Origin: Malaciobacter mytili LMG 24559
GTDB lineage: Bacteria > Campylobacterota > Campylobacteria > Campylobacterales > Arcobacteraceae
Reading direction: 5' to 3'
Assembly (NCBI RefSeq): GCF_003346775.1
Contig: NZ_CP031219.1
Span: 2,170,001-2,234,000 of the forward strand
DNA: 64,000 nucleotides
The position numbers were made by a program, and so were the translations under genes. Under the pieces are notes generated by a model, which saw only the letters and a list, made by a program, of their open reading frames with translations, was not told where the DNA came from and ran no database searches. Within the stretch, counting starts at the first letter, position 1, and each line of letters begins with the position of its first letter. Below, in pieces: positions 17,426 to 26,837 of this stretch.

Positions 17426-17960
17426 CTTTTTGCCTTTGTATCTCTTTATTTAAATTAGAAATCTCTTTTGCTAAAGATTCAATCTCTTTATCATCCATTT
17501 GAGAAACTAGATATTTCATTAGCTCATTAACTTTTGTTTTAGCTCTATATGCTTTTATCATATCACTTATCTCTTTTTCACTCTTTTCTATTAAAGAAGG
17601 ACCCACTACTCCATTTGCATAATCATCATGACATGCTGAACATTTAACAATATAGTTTTTACTTAAAGACTTTGACAAAATAGCTATATTTAACCTTTCA
17701 TAGTTATTTTTAATAGTTGCTAAAGCTGCTATTTCTTTTGTTAAGTTTGTTTCAACACCATCAGGAGAGATACTAACTTTTTTATTACCATCTAAATCAT
17801 AAGTAATAAAAGGATTTTCCTCTTTTATTTTTTCTCCCTCAATTATCTTAATTTTAGGAGTTTGTTCTACTGCTTGAGTAGTTGTTGTTTCTTTTGTTTG
17901 CTTCTCTTCACAACCACTAAATAAAAAAACTAATGTTATTAAAAATAGTAAATATTTCAT
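17412..17960 (-). CDS. nosC1: Lipoprotein monohaem cytochrome c NosC1
   Basis: A 182-aa lipoprotein cytochrome (signal peptide ending FLFSGC, lipidated Cys at about 17). A low-complexity Thr/Lys linker leads to one haem motif, CSACH, and a C-terminal helix that could give the Met ligand (ELMKYLVSQM). It matches NosC1 of the Wolinella nos cluster by position and size. Its ATG overlaps the nosG stop (ATGA), indicating coupled translation. Confidence 0.88.
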   Translation of the reverse strand: MKYLLFLITLVFLFSGCEEKQTKETTTTQAVEQTPKIKIIEGEKIKEENPFITYDLDGNKKVSISPDGVETNLTKEIAALATIKNNYERLNIAILSKSLSKNYIVKCSACHDDYANGVVGPSLIEKSEKEISDMIKAYRAKTKVNELMKYLVSQMDDKEIESLAKEISNLNKEIQRQKDEYK

Positions 17961-18670
17961 CCATATATCTCCTTATATTCTGCTCTTGGAACTATTACAA
18001 TAGCAGCTTCATCTTTTGAAGGACATAACTCCTCACATACACCACAACCTACACATTCACTTCTAACCTCAGGATACCAACGACCTTGTTTATCCTGCAT
18101 CATTTTTATAGCTTTTTCTTTTTCTAAATAAGGGCATAAATCAGCACATATCGTACAGGCTTTGCCCACATAACTTTGCACATCTTTTAAAACTTTTTCT
18201 TCTCTTTCATTTTTATTTGAATGAGTTAAAATCTCTTCTATATGCTCTTTAGTTACTTTTTCATTTAATAAAGCCAAACATTTATTTGGATTTTTTAAAA
18301 CTGCAACTCCCATTTTTACATCTTTTGCTTCTGTTATGGCATGGTTTAAAGAGCCACTTGGACAAGCTAATACACAAGGAAGTAGATCACATAAATAACA
18401 ACCTCTTTGTCTTGCATCAACATAAGGAGTTCCCGCACTACTTCCAGTATTTATATCAAGTAGTGATAAAGTATGATAAGGGCATACTTGAACACACTGC
18501 CCACATTTAATACAAGTAGATAAAAAATCTTTCTCATCTAATGCCCCAGGAGGTCTTAAAAAGTTTGTTTTTGCATTTAACTTAGGAAAAAGATATATTC
18601 CTGAAGAAAATACAGAACCAAAAAAAAGTGTTCCTACTCCTAATTTAACAAAATCTCTTCTATCTTTCAT
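17957..18670 (-). CDS. nosG: NosG, NapG-like periplasmic ferredoxin
   Basis: A 237-aa polyferredoxin with a twin-arginine signal (DRRDFVKLGVGTLFFGS), so probably exported folded. Four 4Fe-4S binding motifs are visible: CIKCGQCVQVCP, CYLCDLLPCVLACP, CTICADLCP and CVGCGVCEELCP. Homologous to NapG, it is proposed to pair with the membrane protein NosH in quinol-to-cytochrome electron transfer. It overlaps nosD by 11 bases. Confidence 0.92.
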   Translation of the reverse strand: MKDRRDFVKLGVGTLFFGSVFSSGIYLFPKLNAKTNFLRPPGALDEKDFLSTCIKCGQCVQVCPYHTLSLLDINTGSSAGTPYVDARQRGCYLCDLLPCVLACPSGSLNHAITEAKDVKMGVAVLKNPNKCLALLNEKVTKEHIEEILTHSNKNEREEKVLKDVQSYVGKACTICADLCPYLEKEKAIKMMQDKQGRWYPEVRSECVGCGVCEELCPSKDEAAIVIVPRAEYKEIYG

Positions 18671-19883
18671 CTTTTTGGCTCCATTGTATTAAAGGTTCAT
18701 TATCACTTGCTAATAAAGAAGGCTCTGAAAAAGGTGCAAATTTTGCTAAAAAATTCAATAAATCAATTACCACTGAACCATAAAAGAATTTAACATTTGG
18801 GTTATATAACCACAACTTATCTGCATAAATATAGTGATTAAAAGGAATATCTCCAACACCATCTTTATTTCTATCAAAGCCTTCATAATTATCCCAATAG
18901 TTCCTATGCCAAAGATTTAAACTTAAATTATTTCTTGGAGAATCATTTACTATAGGTTCCATATTCCCTTTGATAATATTTTCTTGAAAAATATTTTTTT
19001 CTCTTAAAGCTTGAAATTGAATTGCACTTGAATTATAAAGGATTTTATTATTCTTATAGATATTTGTAGTATTTGGTTGAAAAGGAGATTGGTCTATATA
19101 AATACCTCTTGCATTATAAATAATCTTATTATCTATTAAAGTAAAATTAGAACTATCCTTCATCCCTATTCCAACCCCAAAAGCACCAGTTGAATTTTTA
19201 ATAGTATTATTAATAGCAGTTGTTCCACTACTATACATAAAAAATATCCCAACTGAACTATGCTCAAAAAGATTGTTTTGAACTAAGTTTCTACCTGCAT
19301 ACATAAAGTGTAAAGAGTATCTATTATAACTTCCATGATTTTGTTCAATAACATTTCCACTTGAATACCAAATAACAAAATCTCTTGATTTATAAATTTT
19401 ATTACTAAGAAGTTGATTATCATGGCTATACCACAACCTAATAGCATCACCTCTTAAGCCCAAATCATAATTTTTAGAAGTAATAAAGTTATCAATAATT
19501 AAAGACCTATTTACTTTTTGAAAATTTATTCCAAATAAAGAGTCTTCAATATGATTATTTTTTATTTTAATATTATTTACATTTTGGGCCAAAATGGCAC
19601 TATCAATTTTTTCATGGCTACTACCACTTCCTTTAATTGTTAGATTTTTTAATGTAACATTTGAACTATTAATAGTAATAACTGTACCCTTACCATCTCC
19701 AACTATTTTTGCACTTTTATCTAAGCCATCTATTGTTAAGGGTTTATTTATTACTATATTTCCATAATATTCACCTTTTTGAAGTTGAATAATAGAACCC
19801 TCTGAAGCTTTATTTATAGCTTCTTGAAGTGGGGATGCAAAAGATGCTATAGTTAAACATATTACTAAAAGAAGTTGTTTCAT
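18660..19883 (-). CDS. nosD: Periplasmic maturation protein NosD
   Basis: A 407-aa periplasmic protein with a signal peptide (LLLVICLTIASFASP) and a right-handed parallel beta-helix made of repeated NosD/CASH units (for example NNHIEDSLFGINFQ, NIYKNNKILYNSSAIQF). It interacts with the NosFY transporter and is required for assembly of the NosZ copper-sulfide site. It starts 4 bases after nosB, and its end overlaps the nosG Tat signal coding region. Confidence 0.93.
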   Translation of the reverse strand: MKQLLLVICLTIASFASPLQEAINKASEGSIIQLQKGEYYGNIVINKPLTIDGLDKSAKIVGDGKGTVITINSSNVTLKNLTIKGSGSSHEKIDSAILAQNVNNIKIKNNHIEDSLFGINFQKVNRSLIIDNFITSKNYDLGLRGDAIRLWYSHDNQLLSNKIYKSRDFVIWYSSGNVIEQNHGSYNRYSLHFMYAGRNLVQNNLFEHSSVGIFFMYSSGTTAINNTIKNSTGAFGVGIGMKDSSNFTLIDNKIIYNARGIYIDQSPFQPNTTNIYKNNKILYNSSAIQFQALREKNIFQENIIKGNMEPIVNDSPRNNLSLNLWHRNYWDNYEGFDRNKDGVGDIPFNHYIYADKLWLYNPNVKFFYGSVVIDLLNFLAKFAPFSEPSLLASDNEPLIQWSQKDER

Positions 19884-19887
19884 AATA

Positions 19888-20649
19888 TTATTTTCTTTGC
19901 TCTTTTAATTTTGAAAAAACTGCTAATATACTTAAAATACTAACAATAACTAAAATATAATAACCAACTGTAGGGTATGAGTGAGTTGTAAATTGTGCAA
20001 CTTTCCCATCTCCAAAAACTGTAGGCATAAATGGTTTTATTGTAAAAGCACCCCACTCTTGCATATTATGCCCATACCAATATAACCAACCTGCATAATC
20101 AGCTAAAAAAGCAATTGGCAAGATAATAGGAACTACCATTAAAAGCCAAGAATACTTATTTTTTAAATATAAATATCCAAGCATCATCAAAGTTAAAAGT
20201 AAAAAGAAATAAGGTACTATTTTTCTTTCAAATTGCCCTCCGTGTTCCATAGGATACATACCTATATAGTGATTAATTGTATTCATTTCTTGTACATCTC
20301 CACTATATCCATCAAAATGAAAGAATACAGGTATTCCATCTGGAAAAGCCTCTTTTGGATAGTTTGGAGCTTCAAGAGATACTTTCCAAACAGGGATACT
20401 TGCAACCCCTATTTCTGCTCTTGCTTGCAACATATTTTCTAAAGAACCAATTGCTTTTTTAGGTGTATTAGGACTTTGATATTGAAATTTCTCATAAAAA
20501 TTCCAAATAGAATATGAATAAGAAGGAATTGCATCTGTATTATGATTTTTAATTTTATTCATAACTCCGTGAAAACCAATTATTGGTATTGTAAAACAAA
20601 AACTTATTAATAATAAAGCCAATACCGTAAAAACTTGGTATTTTTTCAT
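19888..20649 (-). CDS. nosB: NosB membrane protein of the nos cluster
   Basis: A 253-aa membrane protein: one N-terminal helix, a periplasmic domain of about 110 residues, then a cluster of three helices (about 146-205) and one C-terminal helix (about 226-245). It matches NosB, which follows nosZ in clade II nos clusters, in position and layout. Its biochemical role is not settled; it is associated with N2O reduction in Campylobacterota and other clade II organisms. A long hairpin lies in the 58 bases between nosZ and this gene. Confidence 0.85.
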   Translation of the reverse strand: MKKYQVFTVLALLLISFCFTIPIIGFHGVMNKIKNHNTDAIPSYSYSIWNFYEKFQYQSPNTPKKAIGSLENMLQARAEIGVASIPVWKVSLEAPNYPKEAFPDGIPVFFHFDGYSGDVQEMNTINHYIGMYPMEHGGQFERKIVPYFFLLLTLMMLGYLYLKNKYSWLLMVVPIILPIAFLADYAGWLYWYGHNMQEWGAFTIKPFMPTVFGDGKVAQFTTHSYPTVGYYILVIVSILSILAVFSKLKEQRK

Positions 20650-20670
20650 TTAATTTCTCCTAAAGGGTAT

Positions 20671-20704
20671 ATAATCAGTAAGAAAAAACTTTCTTACTGA
20701 TTAT
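20671..20704 (-). other. 15-bp hairpin in the nosZ-nosB gap
   Basis: ATAATCAGTAAGAAA (20671-20685) is perfectly complementary to TTTCTTACTGATTAT (20690-20704), with a 4-base loop. Neither strand has a T tract after it. It therefore looks like an RNA-stabilising or processing hairpin that would favour nosZ mRNA over the downstream genes, rather than a full terminator. Confidence 0.6.
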
Positions 20705-20707
20705 TAT

Positions 20708-23302
20708 TTATTGATTTAAATGTGCGTTTTCGTCAATCCATTTCATATATTCAATAATATTTTTAACCTCATCTGGTTTCATATTTTGATTTGGCATTCT
20801 TAGATTAAATGCTTTAATCATTGCATCAATATAAGGATGGTCATAATATTTTTCTGGATTTAAAATAAAGTTATATAAGAATTTTTCTGCATTCTCATGT
20901 CTTAAAAGTGCACCCGTTAAATCAGGACCTGAACTTACTTTTCCAATAACATGGCAGCCATTACATCCACCTCTTAAGTAAGCTTCTTCACCTTTTCTAG
21001 CTTTTTCACTCATAGGAGTTGATAACTCTTTTGCTAAAAGATTTTTAGCTCTTAATCCAACATCTGCTGTTTTAACCATATATTGCCATACTTGGTTTTC
21101 CCATAAAATTGCAGTATTTAAATCACCCTCTTTATAAGCTTTATTTGCTTTTTCTTTTTCCGCAGGAATTTTTCCATATTGGTCTAAAGCATCAGTAACT
21201 AAGGCTTTAACTTGAGGATATTTTTCAAAACCTTTCTCTTTTAAGAATTTAACAACAGTTTGAATAACAGCATCTGTTGCTTTATTTGTAGCTACTATTT
21301 TTTTATACTCTTTTTGTAACTCTTCAGGAGACATTTTTGCTACTTTTGCAGCTTTATAGTTTGGATATTTTTTATTATCATCTTTAATTGTTAAATATCC
21401 CATCATCTCTAAGTGTAAGGCAGAACAAAATTCTGTACAATAGTAAGGGAATACTCCCTCTTGGTCAGCTTTAAATGTAACAGAAGCTGTTTTTCCAGGC
21501 TCAACAGAAGCGTGTACATTTAATCCTGAAACACCAAAAGCATGAGTTTCATCTGTTGCTCTTTCTAAGTTTGTAATATAAATAGTAACTTCATCACCTT
21601 TTTTAACAGTGATATTTTCTGGATTTAAGTGACTTCTAATAGCAGTCATATAAACTTTAACTTTATTACCATCTCTTTCTATTCTTTCTTGTCCAGCAAG
21701 TGTAGCACCTTCGTGAACTTCTCCTGTTCTACTATTTGTACCCATTTTGTCATAAGTTTTTTTAGGTTTAATTTTACTTGCATGAATAGATACAACATCA
21801 TGAGGCTCTCCTAAAGGTAAAGGCATATCATAAATTAATTCCATCTTATCACTTTGTAAATCAATTAATTGATGATTTTGAGGATGAAGTGGTCCCACAG
21901 GTAAAAATCTATCAATTGATAGTTTATTTAAAGCAATACCGTATTCACCCCTTGGTTTTGTAGATTTACCTTCCATTGTATCTAGGTGTCCAATATTATA
22001 ATGAACATTTACCCTATCAAGAATTTTTAGATTTTTATAATCCCATTTTACAATTTGAGAATCCACATAAAGTGAAGTATAAAGAATCCCATCTTCTTTA
22101 TCAAATGAAGTATGTAAAGGCCCAAGTCCCAACTCAAGCTGACCATGTAAACTTTTTTTCATATCTAAAATTGGAATACCAAAAGGGTCTTTTCCAATAA
22201 AATCTTTAGTATCAATTAAATTTTTAATCTTTTTAAAGTCATAAATAGAAACATGCGTATCTAATTTTCCACCAACAATTAAATATCTTCCATCAGGAGA
22301 TACATCAACCCCATGGGGAGATTTTGCTTCAGGAATTAAAAATAAAGCTCCAGCTTTTACAGCTGCATCAATAGTTACAACTTTATGATTATTAATAACC
22401 TTTACATTTTTAGGATCTTTTGCAAGTTTTTCTAAAATTTGCCAGTTATAAATATGCATATAGTCTGTATCATTTCTACTCATACCAGCTTCAAAAGGAG
22501 GTAAGCCTTTTTCAATACCACCAGTATACATCTCTGAGTTAAAACTATTTGTAAAAGCCCATCCCATTGAAACACCCTTACCAGCATCACTTAAATCTTG
22601 CATATAAGGTGGAAGTTCTAAAGTAAAAGACTCTTTTTCATTAATCTTTCCTTTTTCATAATCAAACTTCCATAAAGTTACTCCTCCTCTATATTTTTCT
22701 TCATATGCTTCAATTGGAACCCATTCATTTTCAAAAGGAGCAGCATATTGTGCAGCATCAACTATATATTCAGTATTTGGAGTAACAAAACTACCTCCAT
22801 GAGTACTTCTTAATACTGGGTTTACCACTATTTGAGTTGTTTCAAAATCATGAAGATTAATAACTGCAACTCTTGGGTTTGCCTTATCATTAATAAATAG
22901 ATAATCTCCTACATATTCTCCATTTTTTTCACTAAAATTAGGATGGTGTGTATCTCCCCATTCTATTTTTTGTCCTCTAATATAACCACTTTCAAGAATT
23001 TTTCTTGATTCATTATCAAAACCATATCCTTGCCAAGGTTCAGGTGTAAAAACTCCAATATATTTTAGAATTCTCATAGAAGGAACACCATATACTAATA
23101 CTTGTCCAGATTGTCCTCCTGAACTAAATACATAGTATTCATCTTTCATACCTGTTGGAGTATATGTCTTTGCTGCTGATAAAATATCTCTTTCAGTTAA
23201 ACCTCTATTTTTCATGATTGTTTGCAAATCAGAAGAAGCAAAACTAGAAGAGACAAATAACGCAGAAAGTAACACTATACTTTTACGAAAATTAGATAGC
23301 AT
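20708..23302 (-). CDS. nosZ: Nitrous-oxide reductase, clade II, with C-terminal cytochrome c domain
   Basis: Periplasmic copper enzyme reducing N2O to N2, 864 aa. It has a Sec-type signal peptide (KSIVLLSALFVSSSFA) with no twin arginines, a seven-bladed propeller for the CuZ site, a cupredoxin domain with the CuA motif C622-TEF-C626-SAL-H630-LE-M633, and an extra C-terminal class I cytochrome c domain (haem motif CNGCH from residue 780). That haem domain and Sec export define the Wolinella-type cNosZ. The ATG follows AGGAGACGAG. It heads a ten-gene nos set plus a second NosL-like gene and a Crp/Fnr gene, all on one strand, with an Fnr-type box 112 bases upstream. Confidence 0.97.
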   Translation of the reverse strand: MLSNFRKSIVLLSALFVSSSFASSDLQTIMKNRGLTERDILSAAKTYTPTGMKDEYYVFSSGGQSGQVLVYGVPSMRILKYIGVFTPEPWQGYGFDNESRKILESGYIRGQKIEWGDTHHPNFSEKNGEYVGDYLFINDKANPRVAVINLHDFETTQIVVNPVLRSTHGGSFVTPNTEYIVDAAQYAAPFENEWVPIEAYEEKYRGGVTLWKFDYEKGKINEKESFTLELPPYMQDLSDAGKGVSMGWAFTNSFNSEMYTGGIEKGLPPFEAGMSRNDTDYMHIYNWQILEKLAKDPKNVKVINNHKVVTIDAAVKAGALFLIPEAKSPHGVDVSPDGRYLIVGGKLDTHVSIYDFKKIKNLIDTKDFIGKDPFGIPILDMKKSLHGQLELGLGPLHTSFDKEDGILYTSLYVDSQIVKWDYKNLKILDRVNVHYNIGHLDTMEGKSTKPRGEYGIALNKLSIDRFLPVGPLHPQNHQLIDLQSDKMELIYDMPLPLGEPHDVVSIHASKIKPKKTYDKMGTNSRTGEVHEGATLAGQERIERDGNKVKVYMTAIRSHLNPENITVKKGDEVTIYITNLERATDETHAFGVSGLNVHASVEPGKTASVTFKADQEGVFPYYCTEFCSALHLEMMGYLTIKDDNKKYPNYKAAKVAKMSPEELQKEYKKIVATNKATDAVIQTVVKFLKEKGFEKYPQVKALVTDALDQYGKIPAEKEKANKAYKEGDLNTAILWENQVWQYMVKTADVGLRAKNLLAKELSTPMSEKARKGEEAYLRGGCNGCHVIGKVSSGPDLTGALLRHENAEKFLYNFILNPEKYYDHPYIDAMIKAFNLRMPNQNMKPDEVKNIIEYMKWIDENAHLNQ

Positions 23303-23385
23303 CTCGTCTCCTTAACTTTAAATTTATTAAAGTTTTAAATTTTAATTTTTAAAATTAACATTTAATTAACTTTAATATGATTGTA

Positions 23386-23391
23386 ATTCTA
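23386..23391 (-). promoter_or_regulatory. -10 element of the nosZ promoter
   Basis: TAGAAT on the minus strand. If transcription starts about 7 bases downstream (near 23379), the Fnr-type box is centred at about -41.5, exactly the class II activator position. Confidence 0.5.
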
Positions 23392-23413
23392 ACCCTTAAA
23401 GGAAAATTTTTCA

Positions 23414-23427
23414 TTGATATATATCAT
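23414..23427 (-). promoter_or_regulatory. Fnr/Crp-type operator upstream of nosZ
   Basis: TTGATATATATCAT on the plus strand, ATGATATATATCAA on the minus: a 5-4-5 palindrome matching the TTGAT-N4-ATCAA Fnr/Dnr consensus at 9 of 10 positions. A Crp/Fnr regulator is encoded at the far end of the same operon and is the natural candidate to bind here. The rest of the 495-base gap 23303-23797 is AT-rich and I see no other gene in it. Confidence 0.6.
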
Positions 23428-23797
23428 TAAAATTTTCTTAAAAAAAATAGTTTGTTATAAGTTCTATTTATAAAAAAATTATTAAATATCTATTTGATGG
23501 TATCTTGTAAAGCATTTAGTTTTTAATAATATTTAAATTAGTAATTTATATTATAAGATATAATTATTTTTAATTTTTCAAATAAATTATAATTCTAAAA
23601 AAAAAGCCATAAAATAGGAGTTTTGTGTTTTATTTTAATTTAATAATCAGTTTATATTTTACTAAATCAAAATATTTATCTTTTTAAAAAAATTTATTGT
23701 TTTTTTGTAATATTTATACTAAATAAAAAAGAAATAATTAGTAAAAATAAGTTATGCTAAAATAAAAATAATATTTTATATAAGAATAGGAAAAAAC

Positions 23798-24232
23798 TTG
23801 CAAAGCTTTAAACATAAACTAAAAACTCCTTTTTTAGCAACAGATGGAATTATAAAAATTTATACTAAAGAAGAGAAATTAAAAGGCATTGTTTTAATAC
23901 AAAGAAAAAATCCTCCATTAGGATTTGCCCTACCTGGTGGCTTTGTTGATGTGGGAGAAAAAGTAGAAGAGGCTTTAAAAAGAGAGATGAAAGAAGAGGT
24001 AAACTTAGAAGTAAGTATTGAAAAATTATTAGGAGTATATTCAGACCCTAAAAGAGATAAAAGATTTCATTGTGTATCTTGTGTATATATTTGTAAGGCA
24101 TATGATGACCCAATTGCAGCAGATGACGCTAAAAGCGCACACATTTATAGTTTAAATGAAATCCCTTTTGATAAACTTACATTTGACCATGAAGAGATAA
24201 TTAAAGATTTTTTAAAAGATGAGGGTTTATAA
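23798..24232 (+). CDS. Nudix hydrolase
   Basis: A 144-aa Nudix hydrolase with the box GGFVDVGEKVEEALKREMK followed by EEVNLEV, fitting GX5EX7REUXEEXGU except that the second Gly is Asn. Members remove phosphates from nucleoside diphosphate derivatives; the substrate cannot be read from the sequence (ADP-ribose or oxidised nucleotides are possible). The start is TTG at 23798, with AGGA 7 bases upstream; no ATG precedes the conserved core. The next gene, a histidine kinase, begins 3 bases after the stop. Confidence 0.88.
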   Translation: MQSFKHKLKTPFLATDGIIKIYTKEEKLKGIVLIQRKNPPLGFALPGGFVDVGEKVEEALKREMKEEVNLEVSIEKLLGVYSDPKRDKRFHCVSCVYICKAYDDPIAADDAKSAHIYSLNEIPFDKLTFDHEEIIKDFLKDEGL

Positions 24233-24235
24233 AAA

Positions 24236-25759
24236 ATGACTAAAAAAGGTTTCTCTATAATAGAAGAACTTCTATTTAATGCAAATGATATTGTATTTAT
24301 AACAGATATAGAAAACTCAACAATATTCTATGCAAATAAAATGTTTTTAGATAAATTTGAATATTCAAAAGAGGAACTTTTTAAAATTGATATAGAAAAA
24401 ATAAGAAAACCCTTAGAAAATGAAGCTTTTCCAAAACTTATAAAACAAATAAATAAAACTCAAGAAAGCACAACATATTCTAAATATTTTTCTAAAAGTG
24501 GAAAAAAATACTATTTAGAATCAAATAATAAATTACAAATAATTAATAATAAAAAATATGTTATTACTATTGCAAGAGATATTACACAAAAAATAGAAAA
24601 AGAAATTGTATTAGAAGATAAAATAAAAGAAAAAATAAAAGAGATTGAAAATCAAAAACTATTTTTGCATACTTTATTGAAAAATAATCCAACTTCAATT
24701 TTTTATAAAAATATAGAAGGTAAATATCTTGGTTGCAATAAAGCATGGGAAAAATTAACAGGAATAAATGCAGATGAAATTTTAGGTAAATCTGTATATG
24801 ATATAGCCCCAAAAGATATTGCACAAATCTATCATTTACAAGATGAAAAAGTATTTAAGCTAGAAGAAAACCCTCAAATTTATCAATCTGAAGTTTTTAA
24901 TAAAAGTGAAAATAAAAGATTTAATGTTGTTTTTTATAAATCTGCATTTTTTGATTCAAATCATAAGGTAGCTGGTCTTATTGGTGTAGTTATTGATATT
25001 ACAGATATAACAATTCTTGAAAAAGAAAAAGAAAAAAAAGAAAAGCTTTTATATCAACAATCAAAAATGGCAGCAATGGGAGAAATGATAGAAAACATTG
25101 CCCATCAATGGAGACAACCCTTATCTACTATGACAGCAAGTGCTAGTGGTATAAAAATGCAAAAAGAGTTTGGTATTTTAGATGAAACTAATTTAAATGA
25201 ATTTTTAGATGCAATTTTAGAATCAGCAAAACATCTATCTCAAACAATTGATGATTTTAGAAACTTTTTTAAGTATTCTAAAAATGAAGAAAACTTTAAT
25301 ATAAAAATTGTTTTTGATAAGACTTTATCTTTACTTTCGTCAAAACTTAAAAATAGAAATATTAAAATAATAAAACAAATAGAAGAGATAAATATTTTAG
25401 CCTTACAAAATGAACTAATTCATGTAGTTTTAAATATTTTAAATAATGCAAATGATGCTCTTGAAAAAATAAATGAAGAAGAAAAATATATTTTTATTTC
25501 TTGTTATAAAGAAAATAATCAAGCCATAATTGAGATAAAAGATAATGCAAAAGGCATAGAAGAAAAGATTTTTAATAAAATTTTTGAGCCTTACTTTACA
25601 ACAAAACATCAGACAAATGGAACAGGGATTGGGTTATATATGAGTAAAGAAATAGTACAAAAGCATCTATATGGAACAATTGATGTTCAAAACTCTACAT
25701 ATACATATAAGAATAAAACTTACACAGGAGCAAAGTTTATTATAAAACTTCCTTTATAA
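24236..25759 (+). CDS. PAS-domain sensor histidine kinase
   Basis: A 507-aa soluble kinase with no membrane helices: two PAS domains (about 10-120 and 140-260), a short coiled coil, then a dimerisation domain with the H box ENIAHQWRQPLS and a catalytic domain (N box NILNNANDAL, FEPYFTTKHQTNGTGIGLYMSKEI). The first glycine of the DxGxG (G1) box is Ala (DNAKG), which may lower activity. The Cache kinase at 53888-55879 has the same kinase-domain type. No response regulator is adjacent. It is likely cotranscribed with the Nudix gene, 3 bases upstream. Confidence 0.9.
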   Translation: MTKKGFSIIEELLFNANDIVFITDIENSTIFYANKMFLDKFEYSKEELFKIDIEKIRKPLENEAFPKLIKQINKTQESTTYSKYFSKSGKKYYLESNNKLQIINNKKYVITIARDITQKIEKEIVLEDKIKEKIKEIENQKLFLHTLLKNNPTSIFYKNIEGKYLGCNKAWEKLTGINADEILGKSVYDIAPKDIAQIYHLQDEKVFKLEENPQIYQSEVFNKSENKRFNVVFYKSAFFDSNHKVAGLIGVVIDITDITILEKEKEKKEKLLYQQSKMAAMGEMIENIAHQWRQPLSTMTASASGIKMQKEFGILDETNLNEFLDAILESAKHLSQTIDDFRNFFKYSKNEENFNIKIVFDKTLSLLSSKLKNRNIKIIKQIEEINILALQNELIHVVLNILNNANDALEKINEEEKYIFISCYKENNQAIIEIKDNAKGIEEKIFNKIFEPYFTTKHQTNGTGIGLYMSKEIVQKHLYGTIDVQNSTYTYKNKTYTGAKFIIKLPL

Positions 25760-25817
25760 TAAGTTCTATTTAAGAACAGAATACATAAAATAGTAAACTT
25801 TAATAAAGAGGAGTGTT

Positions 25818-26114
25818 ATGCAAAATTTTGATCAAATTATAGTTTTAGTTATTGTTTTTACAGCTGCATTTGTAACTTGGAAGATGGTAAAAGATTTCTA
25901 TATTACAAAGATGAATATGGTTTTTGCACATATTATAGCCATTGCAACTTCATCATTTATGCTTCTTTCTACAATGTTTTTATTTGTGCCTAAAAACTAC
26001 CAAAGAGGACAAACAGCAGAAGTAGAGCTATCATTTTTATCTGTTGGAATAGTTATAATTATGGTAGGTATTTTATATTTATTTTTTAAATATATTCCTT
26101 CTAAAGATAAATAA
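25818..26114 (+). CDS. Hypothetical three-helix membrane protein
   Basis: A 98-aa protein, almost wholly hydrophobic, with three predicted membrane helices (about 5-23, 35-56, 73-92) and a lysine-rich C-terminus. No family is recognised. It has its own Shine-Dalgarno (GAGGAG 6 bases before the ATG) and follows the histidine kinase by 58 bases on the same strand, so it may be on that transcript. Confidence 0.6.
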   Translation: MQNFDQIIVLVIVFTAAFVTWKMVKDFYITKMNMVFAHIIAIATSSFMLLSTMFLFVPKNYQRGQTAEVELSFLSVGIVIIMVGILYLFFKYIPSKDK

Positions 26115-26217
26115 TTTTATCTTTAGAAACTTTTTTTATCTTTCATCTATAAATTCTAAAATAAGAATTATTAATTTATATCAATGATACTTACTATTAT
26201 TTCTGACACTATTCTAA

Positions 26218-26376
26218 AAATTAGAATTTAAACTTTGGAAAAATTCAGATAAATTAAGTATAAACTATAAAATATCAAAAAATGGTGATTTTTTTATTGG
26301 AATTGCTAATATTTTTGATAAAAAAGTAGAAGAGGTATTAGAAACTAATATTAGAATATTTTTTACACGGAAGTAA
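26218..26376 (+). pseudogene. Start-less coding relic
   Basis: A frame of about 52 codons with no ATG, GTG or TTG near its beginning, bounded upstream by TAA and ending at TAA 26374. It reads KNGDFFIGIANIFDKKVEEV and ends NIRIFFTRK, which looks like the tail of a real protein. The parent family is unknown. It sits just before a Fur-box promoter. Nothing else is coding in the gap 26115-26449. Confidence 0.3.
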
Positions 26377-26412
26377 AATTTAAATTCTAATTAATTTTTT
26401 TATAAGTTCAGA

Positions 26413-26429
26413 TTGATAATAATTATCAA
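26413..26429. promoter_or_regulatory. Fur box upstream of the 75-aa protein
   Basis: TTGATAATAATTATCAA, a perfect 17-base palindrome containing the 7-1-7 Fur core (TGATAAT-A-ATTATCA), 21 bases before the ATG at 26450. Confidence 0.8.
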
Positions 26430-26449
26430 AATTTATTATAAGGGCTTAG

Positions 26450-26677
26450 ATGGAAGATTTTTTTCTTATTGAACTTGGAGAAGATGAATATAGTCATCAA
26501 CTAGAATATGAAGAAATGGTTATTGAGTATTGTATTGATGTACTTGATATTCCAGAAGAAAAAATTGAATGTGTAAATATCTTAAACAACCAGTATATTG
26601 AACTTACACTTCAAAATTTACAAAAAGAGGATGTAAGTGAAGATTGGTATGTAAATTTACATAAAATTTCAAGGTAA
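26450..26677 (+). CDS. Small acidic protein, probably iron-regulated
   Basis: A 75-aa strongly acidic soluble protein of unknown family (many Glu and Asp; two Cys in the middle, YCIDVL and IECVNIL). A perfect Fur palindrome lies 21 bases upstream and the ATG follows AAGGGCTTAG, so expression in iron limitation is likely. It precedes the porin gene by 160 bases with a separate Fur-like site between them. Function unknown; a small electron-transfer or chaperone-like adaptor is only a guess. Confidence 0.65.
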   Translation: MEDFFLIELGEDEYSHQLEYEEMVIEYCIDVLDIPEEKIECVNILNNQYIELTLQNLQKEDVSEDWYVNLHKISR

Positions 26678-26737
26678 ATGCAACTAAGTTGCATTTAATC
26701 TCTTTTAAGATAATATTTTTATAAAAGTTTTTGGTAT

Positions 26738-26760
26738 GATATTAATAACAACTATCATTA
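26738..26760. promoter_or_regulatory. Fur-like box upstream of the porin
   Basis: TGATATTAATAAC followed by AACTATCATTA: two TGAT/ATCA half-sites in the usual Fur spacing range, weaker than its neighbours, about 80 bases before the porin ATG. Confidence 0.45.
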
Positions 26761-26837
26761 TAAGCTTTTTTTAATGTTTATTTTTTTATTATTGCATCAC
26801 AAAAAAGATTCTTCTAAAAAATACACAAAGGAAATAT

